A DNA stretch of 64,000 bases from an uncultured Sutterella sp. (GTDB taxonomy: Bacteria; Pseudomonadota; Gammaproteobacteria; Burkholderiales; Burkholderiaceae_F), in NCBI GenBank assembly GCA_905197905.1, contig CAJKAP010000001.1, positions 62,001 to 126,000 of the forward strand. Reading direction: 5' to 3'. Each line of letters starts with the position of its first letter. Positions within the stretch are counted from its first letter, which is position 1. The position numbers and the translations under genes were made by a program. Below the pieces are notes generated by a model. It was not told where the DNA came from, ran no database searches, and saw only the letters and a list, made by a program, of their open reading frames with translations. Positions 50,201 through 58,654 of this stretch are shown here, in pieces.

Positions 50201-50316
50201 TAGGAAAAATGGGGAAAAATCAGCAAGCGCAAACACACTCTTCGTGCAGTTGATCACTTTTTTGGAAACTGAGCGCAAAAAGAACGTTTTTTCTTGGCTC
50301 AGAAGGAAAACACACT

Positions 50317-51555
50317 ATGCAAGAACGTCGAGTAGTTATTACTGGCCTTGGCATGATCTCTCCCATCGGTAACGATGTGGCGACGAGTTGGCAATCCGCC
50401 TTGGCAGGTGTCAGTGGCGTGGATAAGATCACGCACTTTGATGCCTCTGAATTTGGGTGTCAAATCGCCGCTGAAGTGAAAGATTTTGATGCGGCCCAAT
50501 ACTTAGGCGTGAAGGAAGTGCGTCGTTTTGATCGCTTCGTCCACTTTGGTGTTGCCGCAGGCTTGATGGCTCTCGAAGATTCTGGCCTCGAAATTACGGA
50601 TGAATTGGCCCCAGAAGTGGGTTGTGCTATTGGTTCTGGGATTGGCGGCTTACCTGTGATCTGCACGAACCATGATGCCTATCGCGAACGTGGTCCTCGC
50701 CGTATTTCTCCCTTCATGATCCCTGGCTGCATCGTCAATATGGCTTCTGGTCAGTTGGCCATCATGAAGAATTTGCGTGGTCCTAATATTGCTCACTCCA
50801 CCGCTTGCTCGACGGGCTTACATGCCATTGGGGAAGCGATGTACATGATTAAGCGCGGTGACGCCACGGTGATGATTGCGGGTGGGGCAGAAGCGACGAT
50901 TCATCCTTTGGCCATTGGCGCCTTTGACGCGATGCACGCGCTCTCTCGTCGCAACGACGATCCGAAGACCGCCTCTCGTCCGTTTGATCAGGACCGTGAC
51001 GGCTTTGTGATGGGTGAAGGCGCTGGGGTGCTCGTTCTCGAAGAACTCGAACACGCTCTTGCCCGTGGTGCCAAGATCTACGCAGAAATCGTGGGCTACG
51101 GCTTAACGGGAGATGCGTACCACATCACGACGCCATCGACCGATGGTCCGACGCGCTGCATGCAGTCCGCTCTTCGCCATGCGAACTTGAAGCCCGAAGA
51201 CATTGATTACCTCAATGCTCACGGCACCTCGACGCCGCTTGGCGACGCGAACGAAGTGAAGGCGATTCGCGAAGTGTTTGGCGAGCATGTGAAGAATATG
51301 GTTGTGAATTCCACCAAGTCGATGACGGGTCACTTGTTAGGTGGCGCTGGTGGTATCGAATCGGTCTTCACGGTGAAAGCCATTGAAGAGCAGATCTCGC
51401 CCCCGACCATTAACGTCTTCAATCAGGATCCGGAATGCGACATTGATTGCGCCGCGAATGAGGCTCGCCCGATGACGATCCGCTACGCGATGAAGAATTC
51501 CTTTGGCTTTGGTGGTACCAACTCCACAGTGATCTATAAGCGCTTTGAAGCCTAA
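50317..51555 (+). CDS. fabF: Beta-ketoacyl-ACP synthase II
   Basis: This 412-residue elongating condensing enzyme (E. coli FabF has 413) has Cys164 in HSTACSTGLHAIGEAM and two active-site histidines in LNAHGTSTPLGDANEVKA and SMTGHLLGGAGGIES. RRVVITGLGMISPIGNDVA is the standard N-terminus. AAGGAA lies 8-10 nt before the ATG. In related genera rpoE-rseA-rseB-degP lies between fabF and lepA. Here a terminator and then lepA follow directly. Confidence 0.96.
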   Translation: MQERRVVITGLGMISPIGNDVATSWQSALAGVSGVDKITHFDASEFGCQIAAEVKDFDAAQYLGVKEVRRFDRFVHFGVAAGLMALEDSGLEITDELAPEVGCAIGSGIGGLPVICTNHDAYRERGPRRISPFMIPGCIVNMASGQLAIMKNLRGPNIAHSTACSTGLHAIGEAMYMIKRGDATVMIAGGAEATIHPLAIGAFDAMHALSRRNDDPKTASRPFDQDRDGFVMGEGAGVLVLEELEHALARGAKIYAEIVGYGLTGDAYHITTPSTDGPTRCMQSALRHANLKPEDIDYLNAHGTSTPLGDANEVKAIREVFGEHVKNMVVNSTKSMTGHLLGGAGGIESVFTVKAIEEQISPPTINVFNQDPECDIDCAANEARPMTIRYAMKNSFGFGGTNSTVIYKRFEA

Positions 51556-51612
51556 GCGAAACCCTTTCTGTCGAAAAGCAGCGAGTCATCCTGCTTTTTG
51601 AGAAAAGCAACG

Positions 51613-51654
51613 AAAAGAGCAACGTATTGAAAAATATGCGTTGCTCTTTTTTAC
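51613..51654 (+). terminator. Terminator after fabF
   Basis: AAAAGAGCAACG pairs with CGTTGCTCTTTT around an AT-rich loop and continues into a T run. Confidence 0.9.
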
Positions 51655-51792
51655 TGTGGGCGTAAATTCTTAGATCCCATCAATGCTAATGGTACAATGA
51701 TAGGTTCTAGAAAAGGGCGCTACAGATTTCTCGTGCACCGCTTTTCCTGACTCAATGAAGTATTTTTCTCTTTTTTGGTGTTTTATTTCGCA

Positions 51793-53586
51793 ATGAAAAA
51801 CATCCGTAACTTTTCCATTATCGCGCATATCGACCACGGTAAGTCGACGCTTGCAGACCGCCTAATTCAGCGCTGCGGCGGGCTCTCTGATCGTGAAATG
51901 AGCGCACAGGTCTTAGATAGTATGGACCTGGAACGCGAGCGCGGCATCACCATCAAAGCTCAAACGGCTAGCTTACGCTACAAGGCCAAAGACGGTGAAG
52001 TCTATCAATTGAATTTGATTGACACCCCGGGCCATGTGGACTTCTCCTACGAAGTAAGTCGCTCTTTGTCTGCCTGCGAAGGAGCTTTGCTGGTGGTTGA
52101 CGCAACGCAAGGGGTTGAAGCACAGACGGTGGCTAACTGCTACACGGCGATCGACCTTGGGGTCGAAGTGATCCCTGTGCTCAACAAGATGGACTTAAAT
52201 AGTGCCAACCCGACGGCGGCTGCCGAAGAAATTGAAGACGTCATTGGTATTGATGCCACGGACGCGATTCCCTGTTCGGCCAAAACTGGCATGGGGATCG
52301 ATGATATCCTCGAGCGCGTCGTGCGCGATGTGCCGCCTCCCTCGGGCGATCCAGAAGGGCCCTTGCAGGCATTGATTATCGACTCGTGGTTTGATAACTA
52401 CGTCGGTATCGTGATGCTCGTGCGTGTGGTGAACGGCACGCTTCGCGTCAAAGACAAGATTCGTTTGATGGCAACGGGCGCCAACCATTTAGTTGAGCAG
52501 CTCGGTGTCTTCACGCCGAAGTCTGAAGGCCGCATGGAGCTCTCCGCTGGTGAAGTGGGCTTTGTGATCTCTGGGATTAAAGAATTGAAGGACGCAAAGG
52601 TGGGCGATACGGTAACGCTCGCTAACCGGCCAGCTGAAAAACCGCTCCCAGGCTTTAAAGAAGTGAAGTCTCAGGTGTTTGCGGGGCTTTACCCAGTGGA
52701 ATCGAATCAGTACGAAGCGCTTCGTGAAGCGCTCACGAAGTTGCAGTTAAATGACGCGGCACTTCACTTTGAACCCGAAGTCTCCCAGGCATTAGGCTTT
52801 GGTTTCCGTGCTGGCTTCTTGGGGCTTTTGCACATGGATATTGTGCAGGAGCGCTTGGAGCGTGAATACGACATGGATCTCATCACGACGGCCCCTTCTG
52901 TGGTCTATGAAGTGTTGATGACCAATGGGGAAGTCATTCACGTGGAAAACCCCTCGAAGTTGCCTCCAGTCGACAAGATCGCGGAGATTCGTGAACCAAT
53001 CGATACGGTGACGATTTTCGTTCCTGATGAATACGTGGGCGCGGTGATGAAGCTCTGCCAAGAAAAGCGTGGCGTACAGCTTAACCTCGCTTACCACGGC
53101 CGTCAGGTGCACCTGACTTATGAATTGCCGCTTGCCGAAATTGTGCTCGACTTCTTTGATCGTATGAAGTCCTTAACGCGTGGCTACGCCTCGATGGACT
53201 ATGAATTTAAAGAGTACCGCGCCTCTGACGTGGTGCGCGTCGATATGCTCATCAATGGCGACAAGGTGGACGCATTAAGCAGTATTCTTCACCGCAGTAA
53301 CGCCGTCTCTCGTGGTCGCGAAATCGTGACACGTCTGCGCTCCTTGATTCCGCGCCAGATGTATGAAGTCGCGATTCAAGCTGCGATTGGTGCCAACATT
53401 GTGGCGCGTGAGAACGTGAAAGCTTTGCGTAAAAACGTGTTGGCGAAGTGCTACGGTGGCGACATTACGCGTAAGCGCAAACTTTTGGAAAAGCAAAAAG
53501 CGGGTAAGAAGCGCATGAAGCAGGTGGGATCGGTGGAGATTCCGCAGGAAGCCTTCTTGGCCATTTTGCAGGTGGACGATAAGTAA
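51793..53586 (+). CDS. lepA: Elongation factor 4 (LepA)
   Basis: This 597-residue translational GTPase (E. coli LepA has 599) back-translocates or reactivates stalled ribosomes and aids subunit assembly. G1 is AHIDHGKSTLADRLI, G3 is DTPGHVDFSYEVSRS, G4 is VLNKMDLNSANPTA. The LepA-specific C-terminal domain includes NVKALRKNVLAKCYGGDITR followed by KRKLLEKQKAGKKRMKQVG. I chose ATG 51793 over an upstream in-frame codon at 51775 because the family starts at MKNIRNFSIIAH. No clear Shine-Dalgarno is visible. Confidence 0.96.
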   Translation: MKNIRNFSIIAHIDHGKSTLADRLIQRCGGLSDREMSAQVLDSMDLERERGITIKAQTASLRYKAKDGEVYQLNLIDTPGHVDFSYEVSRSLSACEGALLVVDATQGVEAQTVANCYTAIDLGVEVIPVLNKMDLNSANPTAAAEEIEDVIGIDATDAIPCSAKTGMGIDDILERVVRDVPPPSGDPEGPLQALIIDSWFDNYVGIVMLVRVVNGTLRVKDKIRLMATGANHLVEQLGVFTPKSEGRMELSAGEVGFVISGIKELKDAKVGDTVTLANRPAEKPLPGFKEVKSQVFAGLYPVESNQYEALREALTKLQLNDAALHFEPEVSQALGFGFRAGFLGLLHMDIVQERLEREYDMDLITTAPSVVYEVLMTNGEVIHVENPSKLPPVDKIAEIREPIDTVTIFVPDEYVGAVMKLCQEKRGVQLNLAYHGRQVHLTYELPLAEIVLDFFDRMKSLTRGYASMDYEFKEYRASDVVRVDMLINGDKVDALSSILHRSNAVSRGREIVTRLRSLIPRQMYEVAIQAAIGANIVARENVKALRKNVLAKCYGGDITRKRKLLEKQKAGKKRMKQVGSVEIPQEAFLAILQVDDK

Positions 53587-53591
53587 GAGCA

Positions 53592-53648
53592 CAGAGACTT
53601 TTCTTGAGAAGCGCGAGAGGCGCGCGAGAGAAGTCTCTGAATCGTTTT
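53592..53648 (+). terminator. Hairpin/terminator after lepA
   Basis: CAGAGACTTTTCT (53592-53604) pairs with AGAGAAGTCTCTG (53627-53639) over 13 bp with one wobble. It encloses GCGCG/CGCGC and is followed by AATCGTTTTT. Confidence 0.65.
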
Positions 53649-53736
53649 TGCGTCCCATGAATTTATTCGATTTTTAAGGAGTCGGCGGGAGGCCTAAAGA
53701 GAGAGTGTCTCTTTCAGAGCAAACGCTGTACAAACT

Positions 53737-54627
53737 ATGAATTTTCCTTTAATTTTGACCATCTTGACGGTGGTGACCTTTATCTGCTGGATTGCGGATA
53801 AGAAGGTCTTCTCGAAGAACCGACGTGCTGCGGCGGATCGTGCTTTAGCTGAATTCCGTGCCGCCAATGCCGAGGCGATTGATCGCCACGATACGCGTGT
53901 GATCGATGAAATGCACCGTATTGAAAACGAACACATCAAGCAGCCGATGTGGCTCGAATATACCGCTGGACTCTTCCCGGTGATTTGTGTGGTGTTTATT
54001 CTTCGCAGTTTCCTCTTTGAACCATTCCGTATTCCTTCGGGTTCGATGTTGCCGACGTTGCATATCGGCGACTTCATTCTCGTCAATAAGTTTGACTACG
54101 GTATTCGCTTGCCTGTGACGGGCACGAAGATTATCCCCTTGGGCTCGCCTGAGCGCGGTGACGTGGTGGTCTTTAAGTATCCGATGGATACGAGCGTGGA
54201 CTACATTAAGCGCGTGGTGGGGCTTCCTGGCGATACAGTTGAATATCGCAACAAAGTGCTCTTTATTAACGGCAAAGAACAGCCCCAGACGGGTAGCCGC
54301 GACTTTGTGGACGAACAGAGCCTTCGTACGCTCAATGAGCGCGATGAAGATTTAAACGGCGTGAAGCACTTGATGGCCGTGGATGGAACTCGTCCAGCTT
54401 GGGTCTATCCGCAGGCGATTTTGAAAAAAGAACCCACCTGCTCTTATAGCGATACGGGCTTTGTGTGCAAAGTGCCAGAAAATAGCTACTTTGTGATGGG
54501 CGACAATCGTGATAACTCGGAAGACAGTCGCTACTGGGGTTTTGTGCCTGATGAAAACTTAGTGGGACGCGCGACGTTCATTTGGGCCAATTTCGGCGAT
54601 ATGAGCCGTATTGGATCCTTTAAGTAA
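53737..54627 (+). CDS. lepB: Signal peptidase I
   Basis: This 296-residue inner-membrane serine protease removes signal peptides. Two N-terminal membrane segments (about 3-20 and 77-95) are separated by a charged cytoplasmic stretch. The catalytic Ser lies in FRIPSGSMLPTLHIGDFILV (about 97-116) and the Lys in YIKRVVGLPGDTVEY (about 156). The box E motif is MGDNRDNSEDSRYWGFVP. It follows lepA and precedes rnc, the standard order. No good Shine-Dalgarno is visible before ATG 53737. Confidence 0.96.
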   Translation: MNFPLILTILTVVTFICWIADKKVFSKNRRAAADRALAEFRAANAEAIDRHDTRVIDEMHRIENEHIKQPMWLEYTAGLFPVICVVFILRSFLFEPFRIPSGSMLPTLHIGDFILVNKFDYGIRLPVTGTKIIPLGSPERGDVVVFKYPMDTSVDYIKRVVGLPGDTVEYRNKVLFINGKEQPQTGSRDFVDEQSLRTLNERDEDLNGVKHLMAVDGTRPAWVYPQAILKKEPTCSYSDTGFVCKVPENSYFVMGDNRDNSEDSRYWGFVPDENLVGRATFIWANFGDMSRIGSFK

Positions 54628-54637
54628 GGAGAGAGCC

Positions 54638-55348
54638 GTGCAGGGAGCTAAAGATTTAGCCTTGCTCGAAGAGCGCATCGGTTACCACTTCACGAACCGC
54701 CAGTTACTGGAACGTGCCGTTACGCATCGCAGTTTCTCTTCGCAGCACAATGAACGTTTGGAATTTTTGGGCGACTCGGTTTTAAATTGCGTCGTGGGTT
54801 ATTCGCTCTTTTTGCGTGATAAGCATTTCACGGAAGGGGAATTGAGCCGTGTGCGCTCGAACCTCGTGTGTGAAAAGACTTTAGCGCAGATCGCTCGCCA
54901 AATTGGCGTTGCAGAATACCTCTTCATGGGTGAAGGGGAAGTGAAGATGGGCGGTCGTCAGCGTGCTTCCATTATGGCCGACGCCTTAGAAGCCCTCTTT
55001 GGCGCAGTCTTTTTTGAAGCTGGTTTTGAAGAAGCCCAGCGCGTGGTAATGCGTCTTTTTGAACCGATTCTCTCGAGCTTAACGCCAGAGCAGTTGAGTA
55101 AAGACGCGAAAACCCGTCTGCAAGAATTCTTGCAAGCCCAACACATTGGTCTGCCACAGTACGTGGTGGTGAATGTCTCGGGTCCCACGCATGCCCAGCG
55201 CTTTGAGTGCGAGTGCCGTATCCCGAGTAAAGACATTGTGACTCGCGGAGAGGCAACGAATCGCCGTGGCGCCGAACAAGAAGCGGCGGCTAAGGCCTTG
55301 GATTTGTTGCATGCGCCCACTAGCATCATTCAGGAGGACCACGAATGA
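54638..55348 (+). CDS. rnc: Ribonuclease III
   Basis: This 236-residue double-strand-specific RNase (E. coli has 226) processes rRNA and mRNA. The RNase III signature is NERLEFLGDSVLNCVVGYSL with the catalytic acids, and IMADALEALFGAVFFEAGFE is the second acidic motif. A double-stranded-RNA-binding domain follows (DAKTRLQEFLQAQHIGLPQY, then NRRGAEQEAAAKALDLL). I chose GTG 54638 because AAGGAGAG lies 5-6 nt upstream, right after the lepB stop. The stop overlaps the era start (ATGA). Confidence 0.95.
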   Translation: MQGAKDLALLEERIGYHFTNRQLLERAVTHRSFSSQHNERLEFLGDSVLNCVVGYSLFLRDKHFTEGELSRVRSNLVCEKTLAQIARQIGVAEYLFMGEGEVKMGGRQRASIMADALEALFGAVFFEAGFEEAQRVVMRLFEPILSSLTPEQLSKDAKTRLQEFLQAQHIGLPQYVVVNVSGPTHAQRFECECRIPSKDIVTRGEATNRRGAEQEAAAKALDLLHAPTSIIQEDHE

Positions 55349-56313
55349 GTGAACATGATCAAAGCGCAACGCCCGATTTGGAGGCGATGCTCGCTGCGCT
55401 CCCGAACGCGAATACTCAGTCCTTCCCAGAAGGTTTTCGCTGTGGCTACGTGGCGGTGATTGGCCGTCCTAACGTGGGGAAATCAACCCTCATCAACCAT
55501 TTGATTGGCGAGAAGGTTTCGATCACCTCCAAAAAGCCGCAAACGACGCGTGATCGCGTCTTAGGCGTCGTGACCCGCGAAAAGGCACAGTTTGTCTTTA
55601 TGGACACGCCGGGCTTTCAGACGAAAGTGGGTAAGCAGCTCATTCGCCGTATGAACCGCACTGTGCGCTCCACCTTGGGTGAAGTGGATGCGGTGATTTT
55701 CGTGATTGAATCGCTCGGTTGGCGTCCTGCGGATTTGGAAGTCTTGAAGCTTCTTAACCGTGAGCAGAAAAACGTCATTTTGGCGATCAACAAAACGGAC
55801 TTGAATAAGCAAAAAGAACAGATTTTGCCCCTCATCGCAGAATCGATGGCGAAGTTCCCATTTGCTGCGGTGGTGCCAGTTTCTGCCGAAAAGGGTCGCC
55901 AGTTGGATGAACTTTTAGACGAAGTGGAAAAACTCCTTCCAGAAAGCGTTCCCTTCTTTGACCCCGATATGTACACGGACCGCTCGCCTCGCTTCCTCGT
56001 GGCAGAAACGATTCGCGAAAAAGCGTTTCGTCTCCTGGGCGATGAACTCCCCTACGGGATTGCCGTGACGATTGATAAGTGGGTGGAAGATGATCAGCAC
56101 GCTGATATCGTTGCAACCCTCATTGTTGAGCGTGAAAGCCACAAGCCGATCGTGATCGGTGAGGGTGGCGGCAAGTTGCGCGAAATCGGCCGCTTAGCGC
56201 GCCAAGACGTTGTGGACATGCTCGGTAAACCCGTTCACTTAGAAGTTTGGGTGCGTGTGCGCCGTGGCTGGTCTGACGATATTAAAGCCTTGAAGACTTT
56301 GGGCTACGAATAA
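55345..56313 (+). CDS. era: GTPase Era
   Basis: This 322-residue GTPase binds 16S rRNA near its 3' end and acts in 30S assembly. G1 is VIGRPNVGKSTLINHLIGEK, G3 lies in FMDTPGFQTKVG and G4 is AINKTDLNK. The C-terminal KH domain contains VIGEGGGKLREIGRLARQDV. An N-terminal extension of about 30 residues precedes the G domain. It overlaps rnc by 4 bp, giving translational coupling. Confidence 0.96.
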   Translation: MSEHDQSATPDLEAMLAALPNANTQSFPEGFRCGYVAVIGRPNVGKSTLINHLIGEKVSITSKKPQTTRDRVLGVVTREKAQFVFMDTPGFQTKVGKQLIRRMNRTVRSTLGEVDAVIFVIESLGWRPADLEVLKLLNREQKNVILAINKTDLNKQKEQILPLIAESMAKFPFAAVVPVSAEKGRQLDELLDEVEKLLPESVPFFDPDMYTDRSPRFLVAETIREKAFRLLGDELPYGIAVTIDKWVEDDQHADIVATLIVERESHKPIVIGEGGGKLREIGRLARQDVVDMLGKPVHLEVWVRVRRGWSDDIKALKTLGYE

Positions 56314-56317
56314 CAGA

Positions 56318-57283
56318 ATGCCTCTTCCTATTCCTGGTTCGTTCGAGAACCCAGAGACTCCTGCAACCCGAGAAACTAAGGACGCAAAAGCGGATGCGAA
56401 GCTTCCTCAAAAGCGTTTCTCGGGGGGACGTTCTGCACCTAGTAAAAGGGGGCTTTCGCTCGACAAAACCGATAAGCGCCACTCAGTGGCGAAGATAATT
56501 TCGAACCGGCAAAGCGCCTCGAAATTGCTCGAAAATTTTGTCGATGAAGAAGAGGCTGGGGTGACGATGCCCGCCAGAGTGCAAGATGAACCAGGCTTTA
56601 TTTTGCACAGCTGGGAGTGGAGCGAAACGAGCCTACTTTTAGACGTGCTCTCGCTTCACTATGGGCGCGTATTTATTGTCGCGAAAGGGGCTAAACGCCC
56701 TTCTTCTCGCGTCAAGGGACTTCTTACTGGCTTTTGTCCTTTGCTCTTTTCTTGGAGTGGGAAGCGAGAAGGGAAGAACCTCACCAAAGTGGAATGGCTA
56801 GGGTCCCTGATGCCGCTCACTGGAGAAAGCCTGATGTCGGGCTTTTACGTGAACGAACTCATCATTAAATTCTGTGCAAGAGAGGAGGTGCATCCTGGTC
56901 TTTTTGCTGACTATGTGAGCGTGATGGATGCCCTTTCGTTGGGTGAAAAAGAAGGGATTCAACCTGCTCTTCGTCACTTTGAAAAGCGTATTTTGACGCT
57001 TGCGGGTTGGGAGCCTGGCACAGAAGGGTATCCCACTGCAGAGCACTACGTGGTCTCAGAAGGGATATTGCGTGGTGTTTCAGAGAAAAGTGAAGTGGTA
57101 GAGGGCACGACGCGCTATAGCCGCGAGGCCGTTAAAGCTTTGATCGAAGAGGATTTTCAAGCCAAAAGCACACAGCGCGAATTGCGCGATATGCTTCGCG
57201 AGTTAATTCAGTGCCATTTAGGAAATCGCATGATTAATACGCGCCGTATTCTCGCCGAATTAAAGCAACTCTCGCGTGGCTAA
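56318..57283 (+). CDS. recO: DNA repair protein RecO with N-terminal extension
   Basis: RecO loads RecA onto SSB-coated DNA in the RecFOR pathway. The core begins near residue 88 (DEPGFILHSWEWSETSLLLD) with the OB fold (LHYGRVFIVAKGAKRPSSR) and continues to a helical C-terminus (LRDMLRELIQCHLGNRMINT). The first 85 residues are basic and low in complexity and make the protein (321) longer than the usual 230-260. A second in-frame ATG at 56567 would give a standard-length protein of 238 residues and has AAGAGG about 12 nt upstream. I cannot decide between the two starts. It lies 4 bp after era. Confidence 0.88.
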   Translation: MPLPIPGSFENPETPATRETKDAKADAKLPQKRFSGGRSAPSKRGLSLDKTDKRHSVAKIISNRQSASKLLENFVDEEEAGVTMPARVQDEPGFILHSWEWSETSLLLDVLSLHYGRVFIVAKGAKRPSSRVKGLLTGFCPLLFSWSGKREGKNLTKVEWLGSLMPLTGESLMSGFYVNELIIKFCAREEVHPGLFADYVSVMDALSLGEKEGIQPALRHFEKRILTLAGWEPGTEGYPTAEHYVVSEGILRGVSEKSEVVEGTTRYSREAVKALIEEDFQAKSTQRELRDMLRELIQCHLGNRMINTRRILAELKQLSRG

Positions 57284-57292
57284 AAAGAAAAG

Positions 57293-57391
57293 GGGTTGTT
57301 TCGCTCTTCGTGCAGTCTAGGAGTACTCATGCACGGTGCCAAACAACCCATGTGGTTAGTTACCTGAGATCGTAACACAGCGCACAAAAAG
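57293..57391. ncRNA. Candidate structured RNA in the recO-nagZ gap
   Basis: GGGTTGTTT (57293-57301) pairs perfectly with AAACAACCC (57341-57349). Inside it CGTGCA (57309-57314) pairs perfectly with TGCACG (57330-57335), and the apical loop holds the palindrome GAGTACTC (57321-57328). A second hairpin follows directly: GTTAC with GTAAC (about 57358-57375), supported by outer TGTG/CACA. No T run and no match to 4.5S, 6S or tmRNA is apparent. The strand is unknown because inverted repeats read alike on both. Confidence 0.4.
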
Positions 57392-57522
57392 AGAAAATAG
57401 GAATAACGCGAAGCTCGGGAAAATCCTAATAAGGAGAAGACTTAGCGCGCTATTTTCCCTAGAGGAAAACCCTGCTTTTGACGCTTGAAGACGAAAAAAC
57501 CGTATCTAAACGAGTCTTCGCG

Positions 57523-57551
57523 TTCAGAGACGAAGGTGCGGGTCCTATAAT
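57523..57551 (+). promoter_or_regulatory. Candidate promoter of nagZ
   Basis: TTCAGA (57523-57528), a 17-bp spacer and a perfect TATAAT (57546-57551) lie about 70 bp before the nagZ start. Confidence 0.65.
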
Positions 57552-57619
57552 GAACAGATTCTTTTGAAAAGTGCCTCTCTTTGAAGTGAAGAGAGGGTTT
57601 GAGTGAGATATTTTTTAGC

Positions 57620-58603
57620 ATGACAACAAGCAGAGCTCTTCCCCCCGGTCCCGTTTGCGTTGATATCGCCGGTCTTGAATTAACTGATCATGAACGTGAC
57701 CGACTGCGCCACCCCTTAACAGGGATGGTGATCCTTTTTACTCGCAACTACGCTAACCGCGAGCAACTCAAAGCGCTTTGTGCTGATATTCATGCGACGC
57801 GCCCAGAAATTCTGATTGCTGTGGACCACGAAGGGGGTCGCGTGCAGCGCTTTCGTACCGAATTTACCGAAGTTCCTGCCATGGCAGAGATTGCTGGGCG
57901 TGAACACCCCGAAGAAGCTTTCCGTGCAGCGGGTCAAGTCTTAGCTGAAGAACTTCGTGAAGTTGGGGTGGATCTTACCTTTGCGCCAGTGCTCGACATT
58001 AACTATGGTCGCTCGAGCGTCATTGGGAACCGCAGTTTTGGCAAGAATTCTCTCGAAGTGATTAAGAACGCAGGGGCCTTTATCGAAGGGCTTGCTGACG
58101 CAGGGATGGCAAGCTGTGGGAAGCATTTCCCGGGGCACGGCTGGGCTGAAGCCGATAGCCACATTGCGCTCCCCACTGATGAGCGTTCAGTTGAAGCGCT
58201 CGAGCGCGATATGGAACCCTATCGCGCGATTAAAAAGCTCGCCTCTGTGATGACCGCTCATGTGAGCTATGAGGCCTACCATGGCGAGCTCGCCACTTTT
58301 TCCTCTACGCTTTTAAAGAAAGTGCTCCGTGAGGAGCTGGGCTTTGATGGGCTTATTTTCTCGGACGACCTTTCGATGAAAGCGGCCGTGGTTGATACCA
58401 TCGTCGATCGTGCAGAGCACGCTTTGAAGGCGGGGTGCGATATGGTGCTCATCTGTAACCATCCTGAAGAAGCTGACGAACTTTTAGCGGGCCTCAAGTG
58501 GACTCGCCCGAAAGACTTTGATCGACGCTTTGATCGTTTGCGTCCTCAAGTGGCTCAGGCACCCAAAACACTCGCGCAGGCTAAAGCAGTGCTTTTTGCC
58601 TAA
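57620..58603 (+). CDS. nagZ: Beta-N-acetylhexosaminidase NagZ
   Basis: This 327-residue cytoplasmic glycoside hydrolase family 3 enzyme removes GlcNAc from anhydro-muropeptides during cell wall recycling. It carries VDHEGGRVQRFRTEF, the conserved CGKHFPGHGWAEADSH (His/Asp catalytic dyad loop, about 166-181) and the nucleophile Asp in GLIFSDDLSMKAA. I chose ATG 57620, since MTTSRALPPGPVCVDIAGLE fits the family start. A TTG seven codons upstream is possible. The length is close to E. coli NagZ (341). Confidence 0.94.
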   Translation: MTTSRALPPGPVCVDIAGLELTDHERDRLRHPLTGMVILFTRNYANREQLKALCADIHATRPEILIAVDHEGGRVQRFRTEFTEVPAMAEIAGREHPEEAFRAAGQVLAEELREVGVDLTFAPVLDINYGRSSVIGNRSFGKNSLEVIKNAGAFIEGLADAGMASCGKHFPGHGWAEADSHIALPTDERSVEALERDMEPYRAIKKLASVMTAHVSYEAYHGELATFSSTLLKKVLREELGFDGLIFSDDLSMKAAVVDTIVDRAEHALKAGCDMVLICNHPEEADELLAGLKWTRPKDFDRRFDRLRPQVAQAPKTLAQAKAVLFA

Positions 58604-58654
58604 GGCCTAACACTCGCCAAACACTCTCGCTTTTTTGTGCGGAGGGGAAAATTT

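Larger units (their letters stand above)
49946..50316 (+). other. acpP-fabF gap with hairpins and a tRNA remnant
   Basis: No protein gene is supported. The region holds a GC-rich hairpin, TGGGATCCGC/GCGGGTCCCA (50018-50042), a weak terminator (AGAC/GTCT plus seven T residues at 50057-50076), and a tRNA-like 3' fragment ending at 50200 (separate entry). An 88-codon frame here overlaps the tRNA remnant and shows no family resemblance. Confidence 0.65.
57284..57619 (+). other. recO-nagZ gap without pdxJ or acpS
   Basis: In related betaproteobacteria pdxJ and acpS lie between recO and nagZ. Here the 336 bp contain no ORF of that kind. They hold a nested inverted-repeat structure (57293-57391, separate entry) and a promoter for nagZ. 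Confidence 0.65.

Noticed and set aside
50238..50250. 13-mer CTCTTCGTGCAGT shared with 57304-57316
   Set aside because: Dozens of 13-base repeats are expected by chance in 64 kb, and the flanks do not match.
50106..50372. 88-codon frame between acpP and fabF
   Set aside because: It runs through the tRNA remnant and into the fabF start in another frame, with no ribosome-binding site or family match.
57293..57352. 4.5S or 6S RNA in the recO-nagZ gap
   Set aside because: The SRP core GGTCAGG...GGAAGCAGCC is absent and the length and fold do not fit 6S RNA.
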